A stretch of 59,106 nt of DNA from Clostridiales bacterium Firm_05 (GTDB taxonomy: Bacteria; Bacillota; Clostridia; Oscillospirales; Ruminococcaceae), in contig LVAK01000020.1 of NCBI GenBank assembly GCA_001604035.1, positions 1-59,106 of the forward strand, given 5' to 3'. The notes under the pieces were generated by a model that did no database searches, was not told the origin of the DNA, and saw nothing but the letters and a program-made list of their open reading frames with translations. Numbering within the stretch: the first letter of the stretch is position 1; each line of letters begins with the position of its first letter. The translations under genes and the position numbers were made by a program. This document shows positions 1-7,640 of this stretch, in pieces.

Positions 1-741
1 AACGGTCCGGTGCTGATGACCACAAACTGCATCGTTCCGCCGAAGGACAGCTACAAGGACAGGCTTTGGACAACAGGTGCCGCAGGCTATCCGGGCTGTA
101 AGCATATTGACGCACCTTACGGCGAAGTCAAGGACTTTTCACCGATTATCGAACAGGCTAAAAAATGTCCTCCGCCGACTGAACTCGAAACCGGCTCTAT
201 TATCGGCGGCTTTGCCCATGAACAGGTATTTGCACTTGCCGATACAGTTGTAGAAGCTGTAAAATCGGGGGCTATCCGCAAATTCGTAGTCATGGCAGGC
301 TGTGACGGCAGGGCGAAGTCCAGAAGCTACTATCAGGAATTTGCTGAGAAGCTGCCAAAAGATACAGTTATTCTCACCGCAGGCTGTGCGAAGTACAAGT
401 ATAACAAGCTCGACTTAGGCGACATCGGCGGTATTCCCAGAGTGCTTGATGCAGGACAGTGCAACGATTCTTATTCACTTGCTCTTATCGCCCTGAAGCT
501 GAAAGAGGTGTTCGGACTTGACGATGTGAACGAACTGCCTATTGTCTATAATATTGCGTGGTATGAGCAGAAAGCCGTTATCGTACTGCTGGCTCTGCTG
601 TATCTCGGTGTTAAGAATATCCACCTCGGGCCAACTCTGCCTGCGTTCCTGTCTCCGAATGTGGCAAAGGTTCTTGTGGACAGTTTCGGCATTGCGGGTA
701 TTACGAATGTTGACGATGATATGAGGATATTCGGCTTATGA
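1..741 (+). CDS. hcp: Hydroxylamine reductase / hybrid cluster protein, C-terminal part
   Basis: The reading frame is open from base 1, so the 5' end lies outside the window; 246 codons of the C-terminal part are present. Hybrid cluster protein (prismane) is a cytoplasmic Fe-S-O enzyme that reduces hydroxylamine or nitric oxide and takes part in nitrosative stress defence. The hybrid-cluster ligand motifs appear in family order: NCIVPP, GCDGR (the cysteine that is a persulfide in known structures), [17 protein letters not shown] and WYEQKAV (Glu ligand). The protein ends normally in RIFGL. No partner reductase is visible downstream. The first ATG/GTG in the track at base 10 is internal to the family alignment, not a true start. 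Confidence 0.95.
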   Translation, partial: NGPVLMTTNCIVPPKDSYKDRLWTTGAAGYPGCKHIDAPYGEVKDFSPIIEQAKKCPPPTELETGSIIGGFAHEQVFALADTVVEAVKSGAIRKFVVMAGCDGRAKSRSYYQEFAEKLPKDTVILTAGCAKYKYNKLDLGDIGGIPRVLDAGQCNDSYSLALIALKLKEVFGLDDVNELPIVYNIAWYEQKAVIVLLALLYLGVKNIHLGPTLPAFLSPNVAKVLVDSFGIAGITNVDDDMRIFGL

Positions 742-1215
742 GAAGAAAAGACCGTGAAGTGATTGATTTTAGAAAGACCTCCTTGACATAGTTCATCTGA
801 AATAAAAAAAGCTCCTCAGCGACCTGTTTTTATACAGGCTCAGTGAGAAGCGATGTGCAATATTCAATTTTTAGGCATAAAAATAGCGGACAGCGCTTCT
901 GTTATGAAACACCGTCCGCTTTTGTCCATTATTCAGTTTGCTTGTCAACAGGCTTTCTACCGTTTGTTTTAGGGTTTCTACCAACCTTGACGGCGGTAGA
1001 ATTCTACCAGTTTTTCTGCCAAAAATCTGCATTTTGATGATTTTTCAGAAACAGCGCAGTTACGCAGTTTTCCATGTTTCTACCCTCAAAAATGCTGATT
1101 TTACGGTGATTTGGTAAAACTTGGCGATAGATTACGATAATTGGCGATAAAGTGGTGATACTATACCACAACAGAGCGGTTTAATCAAGAGTTTTATCTC
1201 GGAAATCTCTATTGA
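742..1215. other. Non-coding gap between hcp and the ATPase gene
   Basis: No credible ORF. It holds the hairpin above, a perfect 14-bp palindrome GGTAGAATTCTACC at 995-1008 among several TTCTACC words, and a run of about five degenerate 10-bp units at 1111-1160 (TTGGCGATA at 1121 and 1141). Probably the edge of the mobile island, but I see no clear boundary repeat. Confidence 0.5.
885..923. terminator. Possible bidirectional terminator
   Basis: AGCGGAC (885-891) pairs with GTCCGCT (914-920), followed by TTTT on the plus strand and TATTTTT on the minus strand. The loop is long (22 nt), so this is only a plausible terminator for the minus-strand ATPase gene or for read-through from hcp. Confidence 0.4.
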
Positions 1216-2547
1216 TTACAAAAACGGAGTCATATATATTGGCAGACAGAACAAATCATGGTCCTTGCAATAATCCTTTGTATATACAAGATATTTCCAT
1301 AGTATCCTGTTTGAATATTTCTCTGAAAATTTATCCATTGAAGTATGAGATTTGTATCCCGATGATTTCACCTCTATTGGACATATCTTATTCTTCCGTG
1401 CAAGAAGAAAATCTATTTCATAATTATGACGTGACTCTTCGTTCATAAATGTATGGTAAAACAGCTCATTGCCGTTTGCCGTCAGTATCTGTGCAACGAT
1501 ATTTTCATATAAATAGCCAAGATTGGCAGACAGTTTATCACTAAGCAGTTTTTCGTATATATCATTTTCAGTAAAATCTCTGTCTTTAAACATCAATGTC
1601 GTAAACAATCCTGTATCACATATAAACATCTTGAATTTTGTCAGATCTTTGTTTGAGGACATACCAACATTAGGATCATTCGCATGATATGAAACGAGAA
1701 CTGTTCGTGAATCCTTCATTTCCGCAATGAGCTGAAGAACGTCTTCTGCACGAGTATTGTCGCTTAACACACTGCTGACCTGATACCGAGATGCATTTTT
1801 ATTGAGCTGTGCAGGTATGGACTCAAACATCAGCGAAGCCCGTCCTGTTGGATCAATCTTCATAAAATCATCTTTGTAAAGATTGAGGATATCCCGTTTT
1901 ACCATATCCACCATTTTAAAATTATTAGTTGTGATATACTCATTTATTGCCTGCGGCATACCTCCGACAAGCATATACAATCTGAAACTGCGTAAAAGCT
2001 GTCGGTTCATTTGCTGCCCAAGAGGCTTTCCTAATTCATAGAATTTTTTTATCAATTGAAAACTTGTATTATCGCCTACAGCCCACAGGAACTCCTCGTA
2101 ATCCATAGGATACATATTTATTCTGCGTTCTTCACTTGGGATAACTATGTTGCTGACATTCTTTTTTATGGATATAAGAGAGCCTGTTTCAATGTAATCA
2201 TATCTATGATCTTTAACGAGATGCTTTATCGCCTGACGCGCAAGCGGACAACGCTGTACTTCGTCAAATATTATCAGGGATTTTCTTTCAATCAAGTCGA
2301 CCTTGTACTGTAACTGCAACTGTAAAAAAAGATAATCAAGGTCTGAAACATCTTCAAACAACTCTATAGTAGCCTTTGAAGCAATAGAAAAATCGATGAT
2401 GATATAACTTTCGTATTCGTTGCTGCCAAATTCTTCGGCAACCGTAGACTTACCTATTCGCCTTGCACCCTCTATAAGAAGCGCAGTTCGTCCATTTGAT
2501 TCACGCTTCCATTCCAACAATTTATCATATATTTTACGTTTAAACAT
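1216..2547 (-). CDS. AAA family ATPase with C-terminal DUF4143-type nuclease-like domain
   Basis: A predicted cytoplasmic ATPase of the archaeal/bacterial AAA_14 + DUF4143 group, 443 residues. Walker A is GARRIGKS near the N-terminus and Walker B is LIIFDEVQ. A sensor-like ETGSLISI follows. The C-terminal part ends in a PD-(D/E)xK-like pattern (EIDFLLARKNK then CPIEVKSSG). The family is common on mobile or accessory islands; its cellular role is not established. I moved the start from 2643 to ATG 2547, because GAGGTG sits just upstream and the longer N-terminus would run through the promoter. A near-consensus promoter and repeated TTGCGA words lie directly upstream, suggesting tight or self-regulated expression. 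Confidence 0.85.
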   Translation of the reverse strand: MFKRKIYDKLLEWKRESNGRTALLIEGARRIGKSTVAEEFGSNEYESYIIIDFSIASKATIELFEDVSDLDYLFLQLQLQYKVDLIERKSLIIFDEVQRCPLARQAIKHLVKDHRYDYIETGSLISIKKNVSNIVIPSEERRINMYPMDYEEFLWAVGDNTSFQLIKKFYELGKPLGQQMNRQLLRSFRLYMLVGGMPQAINEYITTNNFKMVDMVKRDILNLYKDDFMKIDPTGRASLMFESIPAQLNKNASRYQVSSVLSDNTRAEDVLQLIAEMKDSRTVLVSYHANDPNVGMSSNKDLTKFKMFICDTGLFTTLMFKDRDFTENDIYEKLLSDKLSANLGYLYENIVAQILTANGNELFYHTFMNEESRHNYEIDFLLARKNKICPIEVKSSGYKSHTSMDKFSEKYSNRILWKYLVYTKDYCKDHDLFCLPIYMTPFL

Positions 2548-2556
2548 TATTGCACC

Positions 2557-2652
2557 TCGCAATTTGATTGATAGCCTTTTCGCAAATTGTTTCAAGCAGT
2601 TTTTCCACGAAATCGCAAATTGTTTTTTGCCATTATACCTCATAATCGCAAA
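2557..2652. repeat. Four TCGCAA words overlapping the ATPase promoter (possible operator)
   Basis: TCGCAA occurs at 2557, 2580, 2613 and 2646; the middle two extend to TCGCAAATTGTTT. Spacing is 23, 33 and 33 bp, the last two close to three helical turns. One copy is in the -10/-35 spacer and one near the expected start of transcription. The position suggests a repressor site; the binder is unknown. Confidence 0.5.
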
Positions 2653-2660
2653 AATGTCAA
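2632..2660 (-). promoter_or_regulatory. Sigma-A type promoter of the ATPase gene
   Basis: On the minus strand: TTGACA (2660-2655), 17-nt spacer, TATAAT (2637-2632). Both hexamers are perfect consensus. Transcription would begin near 2625 and read into the ATPase gene. Confidence 0.75.
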
Positions 2661-2689
2661 GTGCCTAAAGGAAATTCCCTATGTTCATA

Positions 2690-2718
2690 TTGACTTTTAT
2701 ACAAAATTAGGATATAAT
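2690..2718 (+). promoter_or_regulatory. Rightward promoter with no ORF behind it
   Basis: TTGACT (2690-2695), 17-nt spacer, TATAAT (2713-2718) on the plus strand. It is divergent from the ATPase promoter and reads into a short hairpin rather than a gene, then into the 3' end of the minus-strand gene at 2801. Confidence 0.6.
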
Positions 2719-2724
2719 ACATTT

Positions 2725-2775
2725 AACAGAACCCGACACGCCTCTAAGCTATGCGTACCATGTCGGGTCGTTTAA
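2725..2775 (+). ncRNA. Candidate small RNA made of a single hairpin
   Basis: Directly after the promoter, ACCCGACA (2731-2738) pairs with TGTCGGGT (2761-2768) around a 22-nt loop, followed by CGTTTAATTATT. No coding potential is visible. It could be a small RNA of about 50 nt, or merely a terminator for the minus-strand gene next door. Confidence 0.3.
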
Positions 2776-2800
2776 TTATTCTAGATTATAGGATATATTA

Positions 2801-3952
2801 TTATACCCTGATCAACTTCTGATACTCTTCCATCTCCAGCTCGCCGTCGGCAGCTTTAGTTCGCAGCTCAATAGCGTAGTCGCCCCACTCAGAAAACTCA
2901 GCCTTTGTCATTTTACCTTTCATGAAGCGAGCGTAGTGCTGTTTGTAGCCACGGTTATATATCTCCCAGATAGGATCGCTCTTGAGTTTCTCCTTGAAGT
3001 TGTGGCTCATTGCATGGTCGCGGCAGGTCTTCGGAGGATTGCTGCTGATAAGTCTTTTGCAGAAGTGTGAGAACGTTGTATTTTTCATAATGAACCAGCG
3101 ACCGCAGTTTTTGCAACGCACAGGCATGAACTTTTCCTCGATACACTTGAACAATTCAAAATACAGAAAGGCTCCCAGCGATGTGAAACGGTAGGTCTCA
3201 CAGAGTATGGGACCTTTTTTCGTGTCGATGACTGTGTGTCCCATGCACATACTGCCGCTCGAAATAACGCCAGTATATTTCTGAAATGTGTCTATAACTT
3301 TCTGAGTTGTCGGATAACTGTTGTGGTCACAGAGCTCGTCCGCGAACGGCATAAAAATATTCTTGACTCGGATAATATCTTCAATAAAAGTTGCAAACTC
3401 ATTCATCATTTGCTCGATACAAGTTGTAAAGTCGGCGGCGTCTTTTCTGTTCTCGTAGTTACTGAAAACTTTCTTGCTGTCGAATTCGTAATCCGATAAC
3501 ACTCGCAGCTCGTTCAAGTCCTCCGTGATATACATTTCCTCATAGGACACAGGAGTACTCTCTGCGTTGACAAAGTGTTCGTTGTAGTCATCGACTTCAA
3601 ACTCCGAGTCTTCATAGAAAGGCTCGTCAAAGATGTCGTTGTAATATGCGAACAGATTTCTCAGCAGACCATGTTTGAAATGTTTTGTGTCGTAGGGCGG
3701 AAGTGACTTTGCAATGTCCATGATGCTATCGTATGTGAATTCTATTTCCTGTGCACACTTTCCTATGTCAGCAGGACAGAACAAGGAACTGATGTTCAGC
3801 TCAGACTTTGCACGTTCGCATACGTCAAAAAGTTCGCCTAAGTCATAAAAATTCATTGAAAAATAGAGCAGAAGTATCTCTCCGAGCGGATAAACTCTGC
3901 CGTCGGAAAGATATATTTTTCTGTCATGGTAGTGTGCTTCTATCTCAAACAT
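2801..3952 (-). CDS. DUF6076-like protein with C-terminal zinc-ribbon-like motif
   Basis: 383 residues, probably cytoplasmic, with no signal peptide. The C-terminal third has RCKNCGRWF followed by HFCKR and KTCRD, a four-cysteine arrangement suggesting a metal-binding finger, and then a helical charged tail. It resembles proteins labelled DUF6076 on Bacillota mobile elements; the function is unknown. The start is supported by GAAAGGAG six bases before ATG 3952. It is divergent from the winged-helix gene at 4213, with about 260 bp between them holding a promoter and inverted repeats. Low N-terminal conservation makes further assignment unsafe. Confidence 0.65.
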   Translation of the reverse strand: MFEIEAHYHDRKIYLSDGRVYPLGEILLLYFSMNFYDLGELFDVCERAKSELNISSLFCPADIGKCAQEIEFTYDSIMDIAKSLPPYDTKHFKHGLLRNLFAYYNDIFDEPFYEDSEFEVDDYNEHFVNAESTPVSYEEMYITEDLNELRVLSDYEFDSKKVFSNYENRKDAADFTTCIEQMMNEFATFIEDIIRVKNIFMPFADELCDHNSYPTTQKVIDTFQKYTGVISSGSMCMGHTVIDTKKGPILCETYRFTSLGAFLYFELFKCIEEKFMPVRCKNCGRWFIMKNTTFSHFCKRLISSNPPKTCRDHAMSHNFKEKLKSDPIWEIYNRGYKQHYARFMKGKMTKAEFSEWGDYAIELRTKAADGELEMEEYQKLIRV

Positions 3953-4111
3953 AATAACTCCTTTCAGAAATAGTGTTCTATTTCGTCAGAGCACATAATA
4001 CTGCGGTTCGCTTTGGAAACAGCTGTATAAAAAGCCCAAAACCAAAGTTTACAATTTGTTCATAAAAATAGATTATAGATTGAACTCGGTAGAGATAGTA
4101 TACTATATCTA

Positions 4112-4140
4112 TTGACTTTTGTCAAGAGCGCGTGTATACT
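4112..4140 (+). promoter_or_regulatory. Promoter of the winged-helix gene
   Basis: TTGACT (4112-4117), 17-nt spacer, TATACT (4135-4140). It lies 73 bp before the start codon at 4213. Confidence 0.65.
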
Positions 4141-4174
4141 GAATGCAGTTAAGACGTCCGGACAACTCTTGACA
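4120..4174. repeat. Inverted repeat flanking the promoter start region
   Basis: TGTCAAGAG (4120-4128) and CTCTTGACA (4166-4174) are perfect inverted 9-mers with centres 46 bp apart. One lies in the promoter spacer. An 8-bp palindrome GTCCGGAC (4156-4163) lies between. The layout suits an autoregulatory operator. Confidence 0.45.
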
Positions 4175-4212
4175 TCACAAGTAAAAACTCGAAACGCGAA
4201 AGGAAGATGTAG

Positions 4213-4578
4213 ATGAAAGATTTGAACGTTATCAACTGCACAGCATACTCTAACGGTGTCAATTCACCGCTGGAGTATCTCAACATCACTACGCCTGCCG
4301 AGTTCAAGGTGGTGATGGACTTACTCTGTTACTACGATAGTGAAAAGAAAACCTCGACCATAAGCCGCACAGGTATTGCAAGAGACACTGCAATGTCGGT
4401 GAGTAACGTTGAGCGCGCACTGAAAACTCTTACGCAGAAGGACATCATTCGTATTCACAACAACTATGCCGACAATGGACGTCAGGTCGAGAACTCTTAC
4501 GAAGTCGCATTCCTGAACTATGACATTGACGAGGACAAGCTCCGCGACGCAGAGTTGGCATTGAAATTTAAAAGCTGA
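4213..4578 (+). CDS. Small winged-helix protein, replication-initiator or MarR-like
   Basis: 121 residues. The segment from about residue 30 to 85 reads as a helix-turn-helix plus wing (SISRTGIARDTAMSVSNVER then a KDIIRIHNNY wing), the pattern of DNA-binding domains in plasmid/ICE RepA-type proteins and replication-linked regulators. There is no catalytic motif. GGAAG precedes the ATG. The gene sits between a promoter with palindromes and an AT-rich inverted repeat plus oriT-like hairpin, so a role in maintenance of the island is reasonable, though a plain transcription regulator is equally possible. Confidence 0.6.
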   Translation: MKDLNVINCTAYSNGVNSPLEYLNITTPAEFKVVMDLLCYYDSEKKTSTISRTGIARDTAMSVSNVERALKTLTQKDIIRIHNNYADNGRQVENSYEVAFLNYDIDEDKLRDAELALKFKS

Positions 4579-4639
4579 TTGTCATAGGGGCTGTGTCATG
4601 ATGTCATAGGCTTATATATTAAGTATACAAGATAATATA

Positions 4640-4687
4640 TTATTATAGCTAAGAAGGAAGATATATATTACTTGATAGCTATAATAA
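4640..4687. repeat. AT-rich 12-bp inverted repeat
   Basis: TTATTATAGCTA (4640-4651) and TAGCTATAATAA (4676-4687) are perfect inverted copies 24 bp apart, in an AT-rich stretch after the winged-helix gene. It may be a terminator or part of a replication origin. Confidence 0.5.
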
Positions 4688-4806
4688 AACAAGCGCCTTC
4701 TTTTCTTTGCAATAATAACTGTAACAGTAACCGTGTAAAGAATGATTATCCGAAACAGGCGCAGAAAGCCCCTTTTTAGCCGCCTTCAAAACCAAAATAG
4801 TATAGC

Positions 4807-4864
4807 TACCCCACCGCTCCCGTTGAACGCGATTGTCGCGCAACGTGGAGCGAGTGTGGGGGTA
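4807..4864. other. Long hairpin resembling an origin of transfer
   Basis: TACCCCAC, CGCTCC, CGTTG and CGCG on the left arm pair in order with CGCG, CAACG, GGAGCG and GTGTGGGGGTA on the right arm, around ATTGT. The right arm ends in GTGTGGGGGTATAAC. Such an extended inverted repeat next to a G-rich nick-like sequence is typical of oriT on mobilisable elements. No relaxase gene is present in the window. Confidence 0.45.
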
Positions 4865-4913
4865 TAACACAAATACTGTTGGCAGAGAAAAAGTGGCGGC
4901 GGTGACAAAAAGT

Positions 4914-5142
4914 CTTCCCTTTTGGGAAGGCAAGCATCGCAGCTGGCATTCCGCCTGCCGCTGAAACGGGAGAACCCGTGCCCCTTTTCGAGTGGGTTTC
5001 CAGTTTGCAGGTTAAAGGCTGGGCTCATTCGAGCCCGCCAAACCACATCGGACGGGCAAAGCCCGCCGAATATTCGGCGTTTGTTGCAACATGAGAGCAG
5101 ACGTCTTTCTTGCCAAGTTCACAGAAAGCAGGCGTCTTTTTT
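4914..5142 (+). other. Chain of short hairpins ending in a terminator
   Basis: Perfect stems follow one another: CTTCCC-tttt-GGGAAG (4914-4929), ACGGG-agaa-CCCGT (4966-4979), GGGCTC-attc-GAGCCC (5021-5036), CGGGC-aaa-GCCCG (5053-5065) and the palindrome CGCCGAATATTCGGCG (5064-5079). Last comes AGACG/CGTCT with CTTTCT/AGAAAG inside and a T run (5099-5142), which looks like an intrinsic terminator. It could be a structured RNA or a single-strand origin. Small ORFs across it are not convincing. Confidence 0.5.
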
Positions 5143-5360
5143 CGGAAATATCCCAGATGTAGGCTATGATTAGGGATGTTTGGCAGGCGTCTACACAGCA
5201 AAATAGCCAATATGAGAGGAGTGATATAGATACAACTGGGCCAACCCGAAAGGGAGTCCAAAAAAGTCTGGGCTGGTAACACGCAGGCTCAGCAAAGACG
5301 GTGCGATAAGATTTTGTACCTGTGAATTTTGAATTGAATAGTTTTAGAGGAGGCGGATGT
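5143..5360 (+). other. Leader region before the TnpW-like gene
   Basis: No ORF with a good ribosome site. It contains GAGAGGAGTGATATAG with no ATG behind it, then an AACCCGAAAGGGAG hairpin and GACGGTGCGATAAG words close to the start of the next gene. Probably an untranslated leader. Confidence 0.35.
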
Positions 5361-5585
5361 ATGAGCGTAAAACTTGAGAAACCTCATTGCAGTGAAGATC
5401 CCGAGGTACAGTCCGTATTGCATCACGACTGTACTGTTGACGGTGTCACCTATCGTGTTTGGTCTGCTTTCCTCGGCAGGAAAAGGGCTGAAGAGTCACT
5501 CGGAGAACTTATGCTCCGACAGCTCGAAAGGGGTGATGAAAAGCCTGCCGCAGATGCAAAGCAGACCGAGAGCGAGTCGGCGTAA
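5361..5585 (+). CDS. Transposon-encoded TnpW-like small protein
   Basis: 74 residues. The core TVDGVTYRVWSAFLG followed by a helical segment (LGELMLRQLERG) matches small TnpW-type proteins that precede the large serine recombinase in Tn4451-like mobilisable elements. The biochemical role is not known; a recombination accessory function is presumed from context. ATG 5361 is chosen over the track start 5322, because GAGGAGG lies just upstream and the family begins MSVKLE. The recombinase gene follows 120 bp later on the same strand. Confidence 0.7.
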   Translation: MSVKLEKPHCSEDPEVQSVLHHDCTVDGVTYRVWSAFLGRKRAEESLGELMLRQLERGDEKPAADAKQTESESA

Positions 5586-5705
5586 AAGTCGGAAAATGTT
5601 TTTTGTGCAGTCCTACGAAATCAGCCGAATGCACTGGATTCCGAAACGGATATGTGGTATACTGTCCGTGTAAGGATCTGCTGCACGGCTGAGAAAGGAG
5701 TTTTA

Positions 5706-7334
5706 ATGAAAAACAAACAGCCTAAAAAAGCAGCACTGTATTGCAGGCTCTCGGTCGATGACGGGCGAATGGGCGAAAGCGTCAGCATTGGCTCGCAAAA
5801 ATTATTACTGGAGCAGTACTGCAAGGATCATGCAATAGATAATTATGAAGTGTACGATGACGACGGATACAGCGGCACAAACTTCGATCGCCCGGCGTTC
5901 CAGAGAATGTATGAGGACATTCAGAATGGGCTGATAGATACTGTCCTTGTAAAAGACCAGTCACGATTCGGAAGGTCGTATATCGAAGTCGGAATGTACG
6001 TCGAAAAGTTCAAGGAGCTCGGAGTTCGGTTCATTGCTGTGAGCGACAACTACGACTCCATGAAAAATGAAAACGATATGATGTTCCCGATGAGGAATGT
6101 GCTGAACGATTACTTCGCGCGCGAGGCTTCGCTCAAAACGAGAACAGCGAAGAAAGCTAAGGCGAAGGCTGGACAGTACATCGGTTCAAAGCCGCCCTTC
6201 GGTTACAAGCTCGATCCCAACGACAGACATCACCTTGTGATTGACGAGCCTGCCGCTGAGACGGTACGCAGGATATTCAGAATGGCAGCACAGGGTATCG
6301 GCTTCAATAAGACAACAAAGATATTCCGCGAGGAAAAGGTTCTCACTCCTATTGCGTACTTCAATCTCCATAATCCCGATTACTTCAAGTCGGATTACTG
6401 GCGGAGAGAATTCGACTGGCACGTAACTTCCATCCGAGTGATACTTGAGAATGAGGTCTATCTCGGTAAGCTGGTCTACGGAAAACGGAAAAACGTATCC
6501 ATGAAAAGCAAGAAGAAGGTGTTCTGTCCGCGCGAAGAATGGATAATAGTTGAGAACTGTCACGAACCGATAATCTCTCAGGAGCTGTGGGACGACGCAC
6601 ACAGAATGATGAGCGTTAAACGCCGCGCGACTAAAACAGGAGAGTTCCAGATATTCGCCGGACACCTGTACTGTGCGGACTGCGGTCATGCGCTCACCTA
6701 CTCTCAGAAGCAGCGCCGAGACGGTACATACCACGGAGCATACTCATGCTGGTTGTACAAAACTCACGGCAAGGAATACTGTGCATCGCATTACATCAAC
6801 TACGATGTTATTTATGACATCGTTCTTAAAGATATGCGGCGAGTGCTGAAGTCGTATCGTAAAAACAAAGATGAGTTCAGAGCCTTCCTTAACAACAAAA
6901 GCAGCGGCATCAGCAGCCAAAGGATAGTGCAGCTGAAAACCGAACTTAAAAAATCGCAGGGCAGAATAGAAGAGCTTAATCATCTGCTCAACAAGCTCTA
7001 TGAGGACAATGCGCTCGGAAAGCTGCCTGACGACCGTTACGTTCAGATGTCAAACAGGTTTGAAAGTGAACTTCATACGTTAATGACATCGGTATCAGGG
7101 ATAAACGAGGAGCTCAACAAGTATTCATTCCAGAACAATGAAACCGAAAAGTTTACAAAGATCATAGATCAGTACACTGACATAAAAGAGCTTGACTCTG
7201 AAATAATCAACGAGCTTATTGATAAGATATTAGTCCATCATAAGGAAGAAATTGACGGCAATACTTATCAGCAGGTCGAAATATACTATAAGTTTGTAGG
7301 CAATCTGGACAGAACCGCAAAAAATGCGGCATAA
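5706..7334 (+). CDS. Large serine recombinase, TnpX-like (resolvase + recombinase + DUF4368)
   Basis: A 542-residue site-specific recombinase expected to excise and integrate the surrounding element. The N-terminal resolvase domain carries the nucleophile motif YCRLSVDDG, GYSGTNFDRPAF and VLVKDQSRFGRSY. The recombinase domain follows (GSKPPFGYKL...), then a zinc-binding region (CADCGHAL ... CASH), a coiled coil rich in Leu/Glu from about residue 400 to 470, and the C-terminal DUF4368 tail ending with a YYKFVGNLD segment. Length is normal for the family. The start ATG 5706 has AAAGGAG eight bases upstream; the longer N-terminus at 5652 lacks a ribosome site. A perfect hairpin follows the stop, then a tRNA-like 3' end, marking the element edge. 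Confidence 0.92.
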   Translation: MKNKQPKKAALYCRLSVDDGRMGESVSIGSQKLLLEQYCKDHAIDNYEVYDDDGYSGTNFDRPAFQRMYEDIQNGLIDTVLVKDQSRFGRSYIEVGMYVEKFKELGVRFIAVSDNYDSMKNENDMMFPMRNVLNDYFAREASLKTRTAKKAKAKAGQYIGSKPPFGYKLDPNDRHHLVIDEPAAETVRRIFRMAAQGIGFNKTTKIFREEKVLTPIAYFNLHNPDYFKSDYWRREFDWHVTSIRVILENEVYLGKLVYGKRKNVSMKSKKKVFCPREEWIIVENCHEPIISQELWDDAHRMMSVKRRATKTGEFQIFAGHLYCADCGHALTYSQKQRRDGTYHGAYSCWLYKTHGKEYCASHYINYDVIYDIVLKDMRRVLKSYRKNKDEFRAFLNNKSSGISSQRIVQLKTELKKSQGRIEELNHLLNKLYEDNALGKLPDDRYVQMSNRFESELHTLMTSVSGINEELNKYSFQNNETEKFTKIIDQYTDIKELDSEIINELIDKILVHHKEEIDGNTYQQVEIYYKFVGNLDRTAKNAA

Positions 7335-7341
7335 AGGCAAT

Positions 7342-7363
7342 AGAGGGAACATCCGTTCCCTCT
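7342..7363 (+). terminator. Hairpin after the recombinase gene
   Basis: AGAGGGAAC-atcc-GTTCCCTCT, a perfect 9-bp stem 8 bases after the stop codon. It lacks a T run, so termination is only presumed. Confidence 0.4.
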
Positions 7364-7381
7364 ATGTCCAAACACGTAGTC

Positions 7382-7409
7382 GCCCGTTCGAGCCGGGTCA
7401 CTAGCTCCA
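7382..7409 (+). tRNA. 3' fragment of a tRNA gene (T arm, acceptor strand, CCA), perhaps tRNA-Thr
   Basis: GCCCG-TTCGAGC-CGGGT forms a standard T arm, followed by a 7-base acceptor strand CACTAGC, discriminator T and CCA. The matching 5' half (GCTAGTG...) is absent upstream, where recombinase-element sequence lies instead. The likely identity is tRNA-Thr from my memory of clostridial tRNAs ending in AGCTCCA; this is a weak assignment. An intrinsic terminator follows, as expected behind a tRNA gene. The minus-strand ORF 7216-7512 is a shadow of this fragment. Confidence 0.6.
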
Positions 7410-7425
7410 TATCTATGTTACAAAA

Positions 7426-7515
7426 TAGATCCCAAGCCAAAAACTCCCGATTTTTCGGGAGTTTTTGCGTATCAAAAAGAAAAAAATTTTTATGTGTTAC
7501 CGTAGATCCCAAACC
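7426..7515 (+). repeat. Direct repeat TAGATCCCAAxCC
   Basis: TAGATCCCAAGCC (7426-7438) and TAGATCCCAAACC (7503-7515) differ by one base and flank the terminator at 7439. They may be element-end or duplication scars. Confidence 0.4.
7439..7466 (+). terminator. Intrinsic terminator behind the tRNA fragment
   Basis: AAAAACTCCCGA-ttt-TCGGGAGTTTTT, a strong symmetric hairpin with T run on the plus strand. Confidence 0.75.
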
Positions 7516-7640
7516 GTAAAAATACGATTCTAACGCGCCAAAAAGCGTTTTGAGAGCTGATACAAAGGCGGTTAGGAATAAAAGTACGGAAAAGCTTAGA
7601 AAATAACCAAAAAACCGAATATAGAATTTTCAAACGATAT

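Noticed and set aside
2801-3952. DUF6076-like gene as a toxin or antitoxin component
   Set aside because: No toxin motif, no small partner gene in the usual arrangement; the nearby promoter-hairpin is too weak a basis for a toxin-antitoxin claim.
4922-5173. Small plus-strand ORF of 83 aa across the hairpin chain
   Set aside because: No ribosome site; the sequence is dominated by palindromes and the translation resembles no protein I know.
7216-7512. Minus-strand ORF of 98 aa with VTRLERATTC
   Set aside because: It is the reverse complement of a tRNA T arm and acceptor end; such translations are common false ORFs.
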